64,000 bases of DNA, taken from assembly GCA_030706405.1 (NCBI GenBank), contig JAUZOO010000006.1, forward strand, positions 124,001 through 188,000. The letters run 5' to 3'. Below the pieces are notes generated by a model that was not told the origin of the DNA, made no database searches, and saw nothing but the letters and a program-made list of their open reading frames with translations. The stretch is from Bacteroidota bacterium. Its GTDB lineage: Bacteria > Bacteroidota > Bacteroidia > Bacteroidales > JAAUTT01. Every line of letters begins with the position of its first letter. The first letter of the stretch is position 1. A program made the position numbers and the translations under genes. Of the stretch, positions 44,439-54,351 are shown piece after piece.

Positions 44439-45521
44439 ATGAAAAGGATTGTCGTATTATTTGCTTTTTTGTCAGGTGTGATCTGTTTTGTTTTTGCTCA
44501 ATCAGAACAACTGCCCCTTAGAGGCTTCTGCATTGCAGCTCCGGATGCTGGTCATCTTGATGCTTTTGTGAAATTTATTGATGAAGAACTTGCTCCTCGC
44601 AAGGTGAATACTTTGGTTTTACGGGTCGACTATAATTACCAGTATACTTCACATCCAGAACTTAAAGATGAAGGAGGTTTGTCGAAAATTGATGTGAAGA
44701 AGCTGGTTGATATTTGCCGCAAGCACAGTATTCGGTTGATTCCGCAGGTTAATCTTCTGGGTCATCAATCCTGGGCCGGGCATGTCGGAAATCTCCTTCG
44801 TGTTTACCCCGAATTTGATGAAACACCCAATGTAAAGATGCCCGAGAAATACCACTGGCCCAATGCCGATGGACTGTATTGTAAAAGTTACTGCCCGTTG
44901 CATCCGGGAGTGCATAAAGTGGTTTTCGACCTGATGGACGAGATTTGCGATGCGTTTCAGACGGATGCTTTTCATGCCGGAATGGACGAGGTGTTTTATA
45001 TCGGTCACGACAGCTGTACGCGTTGTGCGGGTCATGATAAAGCCGAACTTTACGCCGGCGAGGTCAACGCAATCCGAAATCATCTGGCGCTTAAAAATCG
45101 TCAGCTTTGGATATGGGGCGACCGGCTGATTGACGGGAAAAGTACAGGGATTGGTGCGTGGGAATCGAGCATGAACAACACCTATCGTGCTATCGATTTA
45201 ATTGCTAAAGATGTGATGGTTTGCGACTGGCATTACGATCGCCCGGATCAGACTCCGGTTTATTTTGCCATGAAAGGTCTTTCGGTGGTTACCTGTCCTT
45301 GGCGCAAGCCCGATTGTGCTGTTGCCCAGACTCAGGATATGGTACGTCTGCGCAAATATTCAACTCCCGAAATGAAAAATCGTTATCAGGGAATGATGCA
45401 AACCGTATGGTCGGGAGCCAATTCATTCCTCGATGAGTTCTACGGTAAGAAAGAAGCTGGCCCCGAAAGTGAATCGGCTTGTTTTAAAGCTCTTTTTGAC
45501 GAGATTAATAAGACTCTGTAA
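44439..45521 (+). CDS. GH20-like secreted glycosidase
   Basis: A 360-residue protein with signal peptide MKRIVVLFAFLSGVICFVFAQ. The frame is open upstream, with an alternative ATG at 44415 overlapping the preceding stop; 44439 is preferred for the clean signal peptide. VNTLVLRVDYNYQY, IPQVNLLGHQSW and YCPLHPGVHKVVFDLMDEICDAF are barrel blocks, and Asp183-Glu184 in HAGMDEVF match the GH20 catalytic DE pair (usually HxGGDE). The rest is a single barrel ending in WSGANSFLDEFYG. It lacks the usual N-terminal GH20b domain, so it is a short, divergent member; hexosaminidase activity is a family-level guess. Confidence 0.78.
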   Translation: MKRIVVLFAFLSGVICFVFAQSEQLPLRGFCIAAPDAGHLDAFVKFIDEELAPRKVNTLVLRVDYNYQYTSHPELKDEGGLSKIDVKKLVDICRKHSIRLIPQVNLLGHQSWAGHVGNLLRVYPEFDETPNVKMPEKYHWPNADGLYCKSYCPLHPGVHKVVFDLMDEICDAFQTDAFHAGMDEVFYIGHDSCTRCAGHDKAELYAGEVNAIRNHLALKNRQLWIWGDRLIDGKSTGIGAWESSMNNTYRAIDLIAKDVMVCDWHYDRPDQTPVYFAMKGLSVVTCPWRKPDCAVAQTQDMVRLRKYSTPEMKNRYQGMMQTVWSGANSFLDEFYGKKEAGPESESACFKALFDEINKTL

Positions 45522-45523
45522 TG

Positions 45524-45558
45524 AAAATGAGGCTCTGATTTTCAGGGCCTCATTTTTT
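45524..45558. terminator. Bidirectional rho-independent terminator
   Basis: AAAATGAGGC pairs with GCCTCATTTT, and CTG/CAG close the inner loop, with a T-run on one side and an A-run on the other. It lies between convergent genes: the GH20-like gene ending at 45521 and the alcohol dehydrogenase gene ending at 45583. Confidence 0.85.
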
Positions 45559-45582
45559 ATTTATAGCTACAAATACTGCTGA

Positions 45583-46749
45583 TTACAACGCATTTTCGAG
45601 AATCTTTTGGCTTACTTCCAGCGTAATTTTTCCTGTTTCAGAAAGTGCCGTTAAACCATGAGCTTTTAATTGCTCTACTACCGCCGGAATTTTATCGACA
45701 GTTACACCATATTCTGAAAGGCGCGTCTTAATGCCGAGGCTCTCAAAGAATTCTCTGGTTTTCTTGATGGCCAGATCTATCTTTTCGTCATCGCTGCCAG
45801 TTGTAATATTCCAGACACGTTCGGCATATTGCAGAAGTTTAGTACGTTTTTGTCTGCGGCACACGTCGAGAACCGATGGGTAAACTATTGCTAAGGTTTG
45901 ACCGTGATCGATCCCGAACAAAGCGGTAAGTTCGTGGCCAATCATGTGAGTTGCCCAGTCCTGTGGAACACCAACGGCAATAATTCCATTGAGCGCCATC
46001 GTGGCACTCCAAACATGGTTAGCACGCGCAGCATAATTTTCGGGTTCGTTAACCGTGGTGGCTCCAATTTCTATTAACGTTTGTAAGATGCCTTCTGCCA
46101 TTCGGTCCTGAACTTTGGCATCAGCCGGAAACGTGATGTATTGCTCTGCCACATGAACAAAAGCATCTACCACGCCATTGGCAACCTGAATTTTAGGAAG
46201 CGTAAATGTTACGACAGGATCTAAAATGGAAAATTTGGGGTAAGCCAATTCGCTCATTACCGGAAATTTACCGTGTTCGTAACTGATTACTGCCCCGTTA
46301 TTCATTTCGGAACCGGTAGCCGGCAGCGTTAATACGGAACCAAACGGAACTACTTTTTCAACTACTTGGGATGTGATTGGAGCAAAACCATGTTTTAACA
46401 AGTCGCGTGCATCGCCTTTGTAATGACTTGCCAAACAGATGAATTTAGTTCCGTCAATTACAGAACCTCCGCCTACGGCAAGAATAAAATCAATATTTTC
46501 GTTGCGAACAACTTCTGCGGCTTTCATCAGGGTTTCGTAGCGGGGATTGGGCTCAATCCCTCCAAATTCGAGTACTTTGCGGTTGCCCAGATGGGTTTTA
46601 ACTTTGTCGATAAGTCCGCTTTTTTTAGCGCTTCCTCCTCCAAAGGTTATTAAAACCCTGGCATTGGCTGGGACGTTTTTATCAATTACATCAAGTCTGC
46701 CTTTTCCAAAGAAAATCCGCGTAGGATTATAAAAATCAAAATTAAACAT
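45583..46749 (-). CDS. yqhD: Iron-containing (YqhD-like) NADPH-dependent alcohol dehydrogenase
   Basis: A 388-residue protein. An AGGAGG Shine-Dalgarno lies a few bases before the ATG at 46749, so this start is preferred over an in-frame one ten codons upstream. It opens MFNFDFYNPTRIFFGKGRLD, with VLITFGGGSAKKSG and ILAVGGGSVIDGTKFI (nucleotide-binding) and the metal-binding histidines in HMIGHELTALFGIDHGQTLAI. Such enzymes reduce aldehydes, including lipid-peroxidation products, using NADPH. It is the last gene of a six-gene operon with aldo/keto reductases and a flavin reductase; an AraC-type gene at the other end suggests control similar to yqhC. Confidence 0.93.
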   Translation of the reverse strand: MFNFDFYNPTRIFFGKGRLDVIDKNVPANARVLITFGGGSAKKSGLIDKVKTHLGNRKVLEFGGIEPNPRYETLMKAAEVVRNENIDFILAVGGGSVIDGTKFICLASHYKGDARDLLKHGFAPITSQVVEKVVPFGSVLTLPATGSEMNNGAVISYEHGKFPVMSELAYPKFSILDPVVTFTLPKIQVANGVVDAFVHVAEQYITFPADAKVQDRMAEGILQTLIEIGATTVNEPENYAARANHVWSATMALNGIIAVGVPQDWATHMIGHELTALFGIDHGQTLAIVYPSVLDVCRRQKRTKLLQYAERVWNITTGSDDEKIDLAIKKTREFFESLGIKTRLSEYGVTVDKIPAVVEQLKAHGLTALSETGKITLEVSQKILENAL

Positions 46750-46780
46750 AGAAACCTCCTTATTTATGTTTTTAATCAAA

Positions 46781-47779
46781 TTACTTCTTTACAAATTTGT
46801 TTTCGCGGGCGCTGTAACGAGGCCCAATGTTGGGGAACATCCGAACAATAGCTTCAATATTCTCCAAATCCTTTGCAGTTAAAGTAACCTCTACTGCCCC
46901 GGCGTTTTCTTCTAGGTATTTTCTGCGTTTTGTTCCGGGAATTGGGATGATATTGTCGCTCTGAGCCATAACCCACGCAATTGCCAACTGGGCAGGCGTA
47001 CAGCTCTTACTTTCGGCATATTCAGCAAATGCCGCTGTCAGTTTCTGGTTATTGTCTAAATGTTCTCCCTGGTAACGAGGTAGATTGGCCCGAAAATCGT
47101 TAGAAGTCAAGGAGCTTACATCCAATTTGTTGGTGATCAGTCCGCGGCTTAGCGGCGAAAAGGGAACGAAAGTAATGCCCAACGCTTTTGTTAGCGGCAG
47201 GATTTCCTTTTCAACATCGCGCGTAAGCAGGGAGTATTCGCTCTGCAAGGCTGCAATTGGATGAACCGCACAGGCTCTTTTTAAATCATCGGGAGTGGCT
47301 TCGCTTAAACCCAAGTAACGAACCTTGCCTTCTTTTACCAGTTCGGACATGGCCCCAACAGTTTCTTCAATCGGAACATTGGGGTCGACCCGGTGGGCAT
47401 AATAAAGGTCGATTGTTTCTATTTTCAGGCGTTTTAAGCTTTTTTCAACGGCTTCTTTCATCCATTTTGGAGAAGCATCGACATAGGTTTCGCCACCAAC
47501 AAAAACATCTCCGTTGCCCCTTATGCGGAACCCAAATTTTGTGGCTATGAAAATCTTATCACGATTTGGTACGAGAACTTTGGATATCAGTTCTTCGTTG
47601 GTTCCATTTCCATAAATGTCGGCAGTGTCCCAGAAATTGATGCCTAAATCCAACGCATAATTTAATGTTGCAACACTCTCAACGTCATCGGCAGTGCCAT
47701 AGGCTGCGCTCATGCCCATGCAACCCAATCCTATTACGGATAGTTTTTCTCCTGTATTTGCTAATTCTTTGTATTTCAT
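46781..47779 (-). CDS. Aldo/keto reductase, operon copy 1
   Basis: A 332-residue TIM-barrel NADPH-dependent oxidoreductase. [37 protein letters not shown] and IFIATKFGFR give the catalytic Asp, Tyr and Lys; the fourth member lies in DLYYAHRVDP. IPIPGTKRRKYLEENAGAVE is the cofactor-phosphate-binding loop. It resembles the second aldo/keto reductase in this operon ([35 protein letters not shown]), an evident paralogue. Likely role: reduction of toxic carbonyls. It starts 20 bases after the CMD-like gene. Confidence 0.93.
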   Translation of the reverse strand: MKYKELANTGEKLSVIGLGCMGMSAAYGTADDVESVATLNYALDLGINFWDTADIYGNGTNEELISKVLVPNRDKIFIATKFGFRIRGNGDVFVGGETYVDASPKWMKEAVEKSLKRLKIETIDLYYAHRVDPNVPIEETVGAMSELVKEGKVRYLGLSEATPDDLKRACAVHPIAALQSEYSLLTRDVEKEILPLTKALGITFVPFSPLSRGLITNKLDVSSLTSNDFRANLPRYQGEHLDNNQKLTAAFAEYAESKSCTPAQLAIAWVMAQSDNIIPIPGTKRRKYLEENAGAVEVTLTAKDLENIEAIVRMFPNIGPRYSARENKFVKK

Positions 47780-47799
47780 CTGTTTATTTTTTTAGGTTC

Positions 47800-48552
47800 T
47801 TATTCCGGTATTACTTCATTGATACACCTTATGGCATTTAATGCCCTTGGGTATCCCACGTATGGCAATAATTGCGTAACGGTACTTAACAAAACGTCTT
47901 TGTCGTTGCCAACATTTGTATTGCCCTGAATATGTCCTTTCAACTGCGGTTCGCATCCGCCCAATGAAAGAAGCATGGAAAAGGTTAAGAGTTCTCTGGT
48001 TTTGATGTCTAATCCGGTTCGGGTTACATAATCGCCGAAACAATTAGCCGACAGGTATTTTTGGATATGAATTTGGTTGGCAGGGGCCGCCTGATACATC
48101 TTATCAATCATTTCACCAAAGATGGCCTTTTGTAACTCCAAGCCCTTTTCGTGCCGGGTTTCGGGCGAAGTGGTTGATTGTCCTTCAAGGGGAAGTTTTA
48201 TGCCCCTGTTTACCAGTATTTCGTTGGTGGCGTGAATAAAATCGAACACTTTGGCAATTCCGACGTAAGGTACGGCCTGATAAACAATCTCTTTTACTTC
48301 TACCGGGGTAACACCCACGTTAAGCGCACCGCCAAGCATCACTTTATATTCGCTTAAAGTCTGGCTGGCAATCATGGAGCCCAAAATCATCATCATTCTT
48401 GTTCGGGTATCTAAATTTCCGTAATTAAGAACTTCATCAAAGGCGAAATTGTCGAATACTTCTATCAATTCCGGGTCGGTAACCTTTAATGTCGACTTAT
48501 GATTAGGAAACAATTTCTCGTGGTTTTGGTTTGCAGCTTCACTAATTCTCAT
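47800..48552 (-). CDS. Carboxymuconolactone decarboxylase-like (CMD) protein
   Basis: A 250-residue protein with two CMD/AhpD-like helical units: one at residues about 40-110 (FDEVLNYGNLDTRTRMMMILGSMIASQ ... YVGIAKVFDFIHA), another at about 150-240 (FGDYVTRTGLDIKTRELLTFSMLLSLGGCEPQLKGHIQGN ... YVGYPRALNAI). There is no CxxC redox pair; a single cysteine lies in GGCEPQ of the second unit. CMD-like proteins are often linked with aldo/keto and flavin reductases in stress operons. A peroxidase-like or scaffolding role is possible, but no catalytic function can be stated from sequence. Confidence 0.88.
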   Translation of the reverse strand: MRISEAANQNHEKLFPNHKSTLKVTDPELIEVFDNFAFDEVLNYGNLDTRTRMMMILGSMIASQTLSEYKVMLGGALNVGVTPVEVKEIVYQAVPYVGIAKVFDFIHATNEILVNRGIKLPLEGQSTTSPETRHEKGLELQKAIFGEMIDKMYQAAPANQIHIQKYLSANCFGDYVTRTGLDIKTRELLTFSMLLSLGGCEPQLKGHIQGNTNVGNDKDVLLSTVTQLLPYVGYPRALNAIRCINEVIPE

Positions 48553-48569
48553 GGCCTATTTTTTAAGGG

Positions 48570-49109
48570 TTAAACTGTTTTGCCCATTTCCAAAGCCTGG
48601 TTCATAGCTTTGCTCCCTTTAATATCGCCAATGTTCCAGGCTCCTGTTCCGTAGATGATTCCCTTTTCGTTGGTTCCATTGAGGCAATCGGTAAATCCGC
48701 GGAATTCCTCGACGGTTCTTTCCATGGCTTGTTTATTCTGGTCTGCGGCCGTAAGAATGAAATAAAAGTCCTTATTGTTGATTTCGGTATAACGCGAGCA
48801 TACTCTGTCGATCATGGTTTTCATCTGTCCGCACATGGCATAGAAATAAACTGGAGTTGCCATAGCAATAACATCTGATGTAACCATTTTTTCTAAGATT
48901 TCGGACATGTCATCTTTCTGCGGGCAACGTTTGTTACGGGTGAAACAGGTTCCGCAACCTGTGCAGTAATTGATCTTTTTGTCTTTCAGGAAAATCTTTT
49001 CTACCTGATGACCTGCGGTTTGCGCTCCTGATATAAACTGATCGCAAAGCTGGTCGGAGTTTCCGCCCCTGCGTGGACTGGAAGATATTACTAAAACTCT
49101 TTTTGTCAT
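48570..49109 (-). CDS. NAD(P)H-dependent FMN reductase family protein with Cys cluster
   Basis: A 179-residue flavodoxin-fold protein. The N-terminal phosphate loop ISSSPRRGGNSDQLCDQF is that of NADPH-dependent FMN reductases. Cysteines in CTGCGTCF and at CPQKDD (residues about 49-65) are typical of the iron-sulphur-flavoprotein-like group but spaced as in simple NADPH:FMN oxidoreductases. ATPVYFYAMCGQMKTMIDR is the second FMN-binding segment. It probably supplies or accepts electrons with the neighbouring flavodoxin and reductases. Co-transcribed: 17-base gap to the CMD gene. Confidence 0.88.
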   Translation of the reverse strand: MTKRVLVISSSPRRGGNSDQLCDQFISGAQTAGHQVEKIFLKDKKINYCTGCGTCFTRNKRCPQKDDMSEILEKMVTSDVIAMATPVYFYAMCGQMKTMIDRVCSRYTEINNKDFYFILTAADQNKQAMERTVEEFRGFTDCLNGTNEKGIIYGTGAWNIGDIKGSKAMNQALEMGKTV

Positions 49110-49204
49110 TTTATTCGTTTTTGCTCTTTTGTTTCTGTATTTCAGTGTACTCCGTGGTTGATTTTGTCGTCAATTCCGGAATTGAAATAATTTCAGCAAC
49201 AGTA

Positions 49205-49762
49205 TTATTTTTTCATTTTAATTTCTTTTAACCATTTCTCTACATCGGGTTTGGCCGACTTTACATTACTGCCTCTGATTGGAAGTCCTTCCAAAACATT
49301 CGATTTCGGACAAAGTTTTTTGATATCCGAAACACTATGTCCCATACGGCTTCCTTCATGAGTTATAAATGGGATAATTGTTTTTCCTTCAAGGTTATAA
49401 CCCGACAGAAATGTTGCAACCGGAGGTGCAATAGTACTCCACCAGTTGGGCGAACCAACGAAAATTACATCATACAACTCGATGTTTTTTACTCGTGTTT
49501 TCAGAGCGGGTTTATAGTTCGCGGTTATTTCCTTTTTAGCCTGATCCACAACCGCATTGTAATCGCTCGGATAATCCTTTACCGGTTGAATCTCAAAAAT
49601 ATCACCGCCAGTGGCATTCTTAATTTGTTCCGCAATAACACGGGTATTGCCACTATGCGAGAAATATACCACAAGGATTTTTTTTGTTGCTGACTTTGTT
49701 TGCGATTGCATACCAATACTTGTAGTTAATATGCTGAATATGATTAATATTAAAGTTTTCAT
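49205..49762 (-). CDS. Exported flavodoxin-like protein
   Basis: A 185-residue protein with a probable signal peptide (MKTLILIIFSILTTSIGMQSQT), then a flavodoxin domain: ILVVYFSHSGNTRVIAEQI is the FMN phosphate loop, and FVGSPNWWSTIAPPVATFLSGYNLEGKTIIPFITHEGS the second flavin loop. Most flavodoxins are cytoplasmic, so export is notable, though secreted Bacteroidota flavodoxins of this sort are known. It may carry electrons in the periplasm to a partner such as a reductase. It lies 95 bases upstream of the FMN reductase in the same direction. Confidence 0.87.
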   Translation of the reverse strand: MKTLILIIFSILTTSIGMQSQTKSATKKILVVYFSHSGNTRVIAEQIKNATGGDIFEIQPVKDYPSDYNAVVDQAKKEITANYKPALKTRVKNIELYDVIFVGSPNWWSTIAPPVATFLSGYNLEGKTIIPFITHEGSRMGHSVSDIKKLCPKSNVLEGLPIRGSNVKSAKPDVEKWLKEIKMKK

Positions 49763-49810
49763 TTTAAAGGTATAAGAACTGTTATTGTCAATTTTATAGA
49801 ACTTGTCAAC

Positions 49811-50827
<1,017 letters not shown>

Positions 50828-50953
50828 TTAAAATTCAGAGAATAGAAGGTTTTGATATGCTGAAAGGGTTATTCGCAGTTCGCCTTTTTTTACGATGCAA
50901 AAATTGCCCGAATTTTTCGGGGAACAGTTATATAGATTACTGGTATTTGTACC

Positions 50954-50976
50954 CATATTACGGATATGTCATATTC
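50954..50976. promoter_or_regulatory. Candidate regulator-binding site in the divergent redox/AraC region
   Basis: CATAT and ATATG form a short inverted repeat around TACGG, and CATATT recurs 13 bases on, so half-sites GGATATG and CATATTCC face each other around one base. It lies between the divergent redox operon and araC gene, 58-80 bases before the latter's start. No perfect -7 motif is close. Confidence 0.35.
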
Positions 50977-51033
50977 CCTATAAATATATCCAAAACAAGA
51001 GGTAATTTTGGGCAAGAATTAAATTAAGTGTTT

Positions 51034-51930
51034 ATGGATGAAATATTAAAGTTAGAAAATGTATCTCAATATAACGCATTGATGGGGCAGGAAACTTTAC
51101 ATCCGTTAGTAAGTGTTATTGATTTTTCAAAGTCAAAATCGACAGAACATTTGCGGATGAATTTTGGGTTTTATACCATCTTTTTGAAAGATGTAAAATG
51201 CGGAGACTTAAAATATGGTCGTAATTATTACGATTACCAGGAAGGAACATTGGTTTTTATAGCACCCGGACAAGTGGTAGGTATTGAACGGAAAGGAGAA
51301 TATTTCCAACCTCAGGGATGGGCATTACTGTTTCATCCGGATTTGATTCGAGGAACCTCACTTGGGCGCAATATTAAAGAGTATACATTCTTTTCGTATG
51401 AGTCTTACGAGGCCCTTCATTTGTCAGAAAGAGAACGACAGGTTGTGTTAGATTGTTTAAATAAAATAGATTTTGAACTGAAGCATGCCATTGATAAGCA
51501 TAGTAAAGCGTTAATTGCAAATAATATAGAGCTGCTGCTTAACTACTGCCTGCGATTTTACGATCGCCAATTTATAACTCGGGGAAATGTTAATAAAGAT
51601 ATTTTGATGAGGTTCGAAAAATTACTGGACGACTATTTTCAGTCGGAAAAGACTCAAACAGAAGGATTGCCAACAGTTCGCTATTGTGCCGATCATCTTA
51701 ATTTATCCGCAAACTACCTGGGCGATTTGATAAAAAAAGAAACCGGGAAGTCGCCTCAGGAGCACATTCAATTAAAATTAATGGATATTGCCAAAGAAAG
51801 GATTTTCGACCGGAGTAAATCCGTTAGCGAAATAGCTTATGAATTAGGATTTAAACACCCACAACACTTTAGCCGTTTATTCAAAAAGAGTGTTGGCTAT
51901 GCTCCCAATGAATACAGGTCGAAAAATTAA
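51034..51930 (+). CDS. AraC-family transcriptional regulator (redox operon)
   Basis: A 298-residue protein from the ATG at 51034 (a GTG lies two codons upstream). Residues about 1-170 form a cupin-like effector-binding domain (YDYQEGTLVFIAPGQVVGIE). The C-terminal 100 residues hold two AraC helix-turn-helices: VRYCADHLNLSANYLGDLIKKETGKSPQ and VSEIAYELGFKHPQHFSRLFKKSVGYAPNEYR. It is divergent from a six-gene oxidoreductase operon, which it likely controls in response to a reactive carbonyl or similar signal. The arrangement recalls YqhC with yqhD and dkgA in E. coli; the effector is not known from sequence. Confidence 0.92.
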   Translation: MDEILKLENVSQYNALMGQETLHPLVSVIDFSKSKSTEHLRMNFGFYTIFLKDVKCGDLKYGRNYYDYQEGTLVFIAPGQVVGIERKGEYFQPQGWALLFHPDLIRGTSLGRNIKEYTFFSYESYEALHLSERERQVVLDCLNKIDFELKHAIDKHSKALIANNIELLLNYCLRFYDRQFITRGNVNKDILMRFEKLLDDYFQSEKTQTEGLPTVRYCADHLNLSANYLGDLIKKETGKSPQEHIQLKLMDIAKERIFDRSKSVSEIAYELGFKHPQHFSRLFKKSVGYAPNEYRSKN

Positions 51931-51956
51931 GAGAAGAGCCTCGTCCTAAAATAGAT

Positions 51957-51983
51957 TGACAGGTTCATACTAAATTCCTGTCA
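51957..51983. terminator. Inverted repeat between convergent AraC genes
   Basis: TGACAGG and CCTGTCA form a perfect 7-bp stem with a 13-base loop between two convergent regulators (stops at 51930 and 51999). T-tracts are weak, so it may be a modest bidirectional terminator. Confidence 0.4.
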
Positions 51984-51998
51984 CATTTCCAGCCAGTT

Positions 51999-52874
51999 TT
52001 AAATAAAAATCTTTTTTCCTACATAGTTTTTTCTGAAGTCCTTAGGAGTAAAGCCTTTTTTGCTTTTAAACGTTCGGTTAAAGTTGGCCATGTTGTTAAA
52101 TCCACATTTAAACGCTACTTCGGCGATGGACTGGGTGGTGTCGATGAGCATGCGTGATACGTGACCCAGGCGGATTTCGTTAAGGCTGTCGATAAAGCTG
52201 TAACCGGTATGCTTTTTAATGAAGCGGCTGAATGAGGCTTCGGGCATATTGGCAATTCGGGCAACTTCGGCCAGGGTAATCTGTTTGTTGAAATTATTGT
52301 TCATGTATTCGAACACTTTTTCAATCCTGCGGCTGTTGTAGTTGAATTGTTCCGGAGTAAAGGTAGAGTCGGAAAGGAGCTTAATATCTCTCGAAATTGA
52401 AAGGTCGTGGATGATGGATAATAATTCCAAAACCGAGTCAAAGCCGCTTTTCTTGCTAAGTTCCAGCAGGCGGGGCGCAATGGATTCGACCGTAGCCCTC
52501 GAAAATAACACGCCTCTTTTGGAATTCTCGAACATGTTGCGGATGTTGACCATCTGGTTTCTCTTCAGAAAACGTTCGTCGAACAGGTCTTTATGAAATT
52601 GAATGGTTACTTCCTTGATGTTTTTGCTTGTGCAGTTGTGCGTAAACCAGCTATGCGCGAGGTTGGGGCCTATACATACCAGCTCCCGATCGTCGATTTC
52701 GCCAATGTGATCGCCAACAATGCGCTGAGCCCCAGTAGCGTTAAGTATCAAATTAAGCTCCATGTCTTCGTGGTTGTGTAGCGGAAAGTCAAATTCTGAT
52801 TTTTCCCTCGAAAAGATGGTGAAACAATCGCCCGGAGTAAGTGGGGTAATCTCTCTTATGATATCCATTGTCAT
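51999..52874 (-). CDS. AraC-family regulator divergent from GH26 (carbohydrate type)
   Basis: A 291-residue protein. The N-terminal 100 residues are cupin-like (FDFPLHNHEDMELNLILNATGAQRIVGDHIGEIDDRELVCIGPNLAHSWF), a sugar-sensing AraC_binding domain with the HNHE metal-like motif. The tail contains VARIANMPEASFSRFIKKHTGYSFIDSLNEIRLGHVSRML and IAEVAFKCGFNNMANFNRTFKSKKGFTPKDFR, two DNA-binding helix-turn-helices. Its divergent placement from the GH26 mannanase gene suggests it activates that gene and perhaps the SusCD genes. No membrane segment is present, so it is not a hybrid two-component sensor. A second ATG lies two codons after the first. Confidence 0.92.
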   Translation of the reverse strand: MTMDIIREITPLTPGDCFTIFSREKSEFDFPLHNHEDMELNLILNATGAQRIVGDHIGEIDDRELVCIGPNLAHSWFTHNCTSKNIKEVTIQFHKDLFDERFLKRNQMVNIRNMFENSKRGVLFSRATVESIAPRLLELSKKSGFDSVLELLSIIHDLSISRDIKLLSDSTFTPEQFNYNSRRIEKVFEYMNNNFNKQITLAEVARIANMPEASFSRFIKKHTGYSFIDSLNEIRLGHVSRMLIDTTQSIAEVAFKCGFNNMANFNRTFKSKKGFTPKDFRKNYVGKKIFI

Positions 52875-53340
52875 TGCTGTTAGGTTAAAATATTACTATA
52901 TGTATTGTGTGGGTATTTCGTAAAAATGAGGTTAATGCCAGATTCTTATTATATGCAAATGTTAAAATAAAATTATAAATATAAAAGCTTTGTTTTAGAT
53001 AATTGTGCTTATTTATAATAAGTAATGTGGCTTAGTTTTTAAATAGTTAAGGTTATAGCGGTATTTTAGTATTATAAAATGTTAAAAAATTATGTATTCA
53101 TTGGTTAGTATTTAGTGAATTAATATAAGTAAATGTTTAAATACTATTAATAAAATAAATTACAGGCCTTTACTTTTGGTTTGTCGATGGCAGACTATCG
53201 CCATTAACTAATCGAATTTTAAAATCAGACCTGATTTATGCGAACATTTACAAAGTATTTATGCTGTCAAATGAATAGCATTGGATTGGACGTTAAACAG
53301 AAAGTAGTTTTGATAATATCTTTAAACTAAATGAATTAAA
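52875..53340. promoter_or_regulatory. Divergent regulatory region upstream of GH26 and araC
   Basis: A 466-bp A/T-rich non-coding stretch. A TAnnTTTG -7-like TACTTTTG lies at 53171-53178, followed by a short inverted repeat, ATGGC at 53187-53191 and GCCAT at 53200-53204. An A/T-rich 26-base block at 53064-53089 is nearly repeated upstream of susC. No small gene was seen. Confidence 0.4.
53064..53089 (+). repeat. Copy 1 of a 26-base upstream repeat
   Basis: Core TAGTATTATAAAATGTTAA. Twenty-four of 26 bases match the copy at 56507-56532, upstream of susC. A/T richness raises the chance of coincidence. Confidence 0.45.
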
Positions 53341-54336
53341 ATGTGGATTATGAAAAATACGTATGCTTTATTATTGATTGTTGCGTTTTTAGGTTCGGCA
53401 TTTACTTCCAATGCTCAGAAAAAAACAAAGTTTAAAACGTTAAATTACCTATATAGTATCTCCGGTTCTAAAACTGTTGCCGGGATTCATAACCGCGAGC
53501 CCAATGCCAGTCCGGCACGCTGGACTAATGCAATAGATTCCGTTACCGGGAAATATCCCGGATTATGGAGCGGCGATTTTCTTTTTCAGCAGGATAATAT
53601 CAATAACCGTCAACTGATGGTTGAAGAGGCTTTGCGTCAGTGGAAAAAGGGTGCTATTATCAATATTATGTGGCATGCCTGTAATCCGGCTATGCTGGAG
53701 CCTTGCGGATGGGATTCGAAAGGTGTGCTGAGTAAACTTACCGATGCTCAATGGAAAGAAATTACTACTGACGGAACTCCGTTAAACAAAAAGTGGAAAG
53801 AGCGGGTGGACGAGGTGTGCATTTATCTTCAGTTTTTAAAAGATAGAGGTGTAGAAGTGCTCTGGCGTCCAATGCACGAAATGAATCAGGGCGTTTTTTG
53901 GTGGGGCGGTCGTCCTGGCCCGGATGGCACCCTTAAATTATACCAAATGCTTCACGATTATATGACGAAGGTGAAGAAGCTTACCAACCTTATCTGGATT
54001 TGGGATATTCAGGATTTTGGCTCGTTGGTCAACGATGCAAAAGTGTACAATCCCGGCACTAAGTATTGGGACGTTGCCGCGCTCGATGTTTATGATAATA
54101 GCGGTTATACGCCCGAAAAGTATAATGTAATGCTGTCGGTAAGCAACGGAAAGCCAATAGCCGTGGGCGAGTGCGAAAAATTTCCTTCGGCGAAGCAGTT
54201 GCTGGCTCAGCCCAAATGGACGTTTTTCATGTGTTGGTCAGAGCTGGAATTTAAGAGCAATTCCGTTGAAGATATTAAGGCTATTCATAATGCTGCAAAT
54301 GTTATTACGCTCGATGAAATGCCGGGTTGGAAATAG
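53341..54336 (+). CDS. Secreted GH26 beta-mannanase
   Basis: A 331-residue protein. Signal peptide follows either ATG at 53341 or 53350 (MKNTYALLLIVAFLGSAFTSNAQ). The GH26 barrel is complete: GIHNREPNASPARWTNAIDSVTG, GAIINIMWHACNPA, the acid/base Glu180 in VLWRPMHEMNQGVFWWGG and the nucleophile Glu277 in IAVGECE. It hydrolyses beta-1,4-mannan, releasing mannobiose or oligosaccharides. In B. fragilis the equivalent manA gene sits beside the GH130/symporter/epimerase cassette; here it is about 24 kb away and has its own AraC-type regulator gene upstream. It lacks a visible lipobox and accessory binding domain. Confidence 0.95.
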   Translation: MWIMKNTYALLLIVAFLGSAFTSNAQKKTKFKTLNYLYSISGSKTVAGIHNREPNASPARWTNAIDSVTGKYPGLWSGDFLFQQDNINNRQLMVEEALRQWKKGAIINIMWHACNPAMLEPCGWDSKGVLSKLTDAQWKEITTDGTPLNKKWKERVDEVCIYLQFLKDRGVEVLWRPMHEMNQGVFWWGGRPGPDGTLKLYQMLHDYMTKVKKLTNLIWIWDIQDFGSLVNDAKVYNPGTKYWDVAALDVYDNSGYTPEKYNVMLSVSNGKPIAVGECEKFPSAKQLLAQPKWTFFMCWSELEFKSNSVEDIKAIHNAANVITLDEMPGWK

Positions 54337-54351
54337 AAATTATTAAAATAA

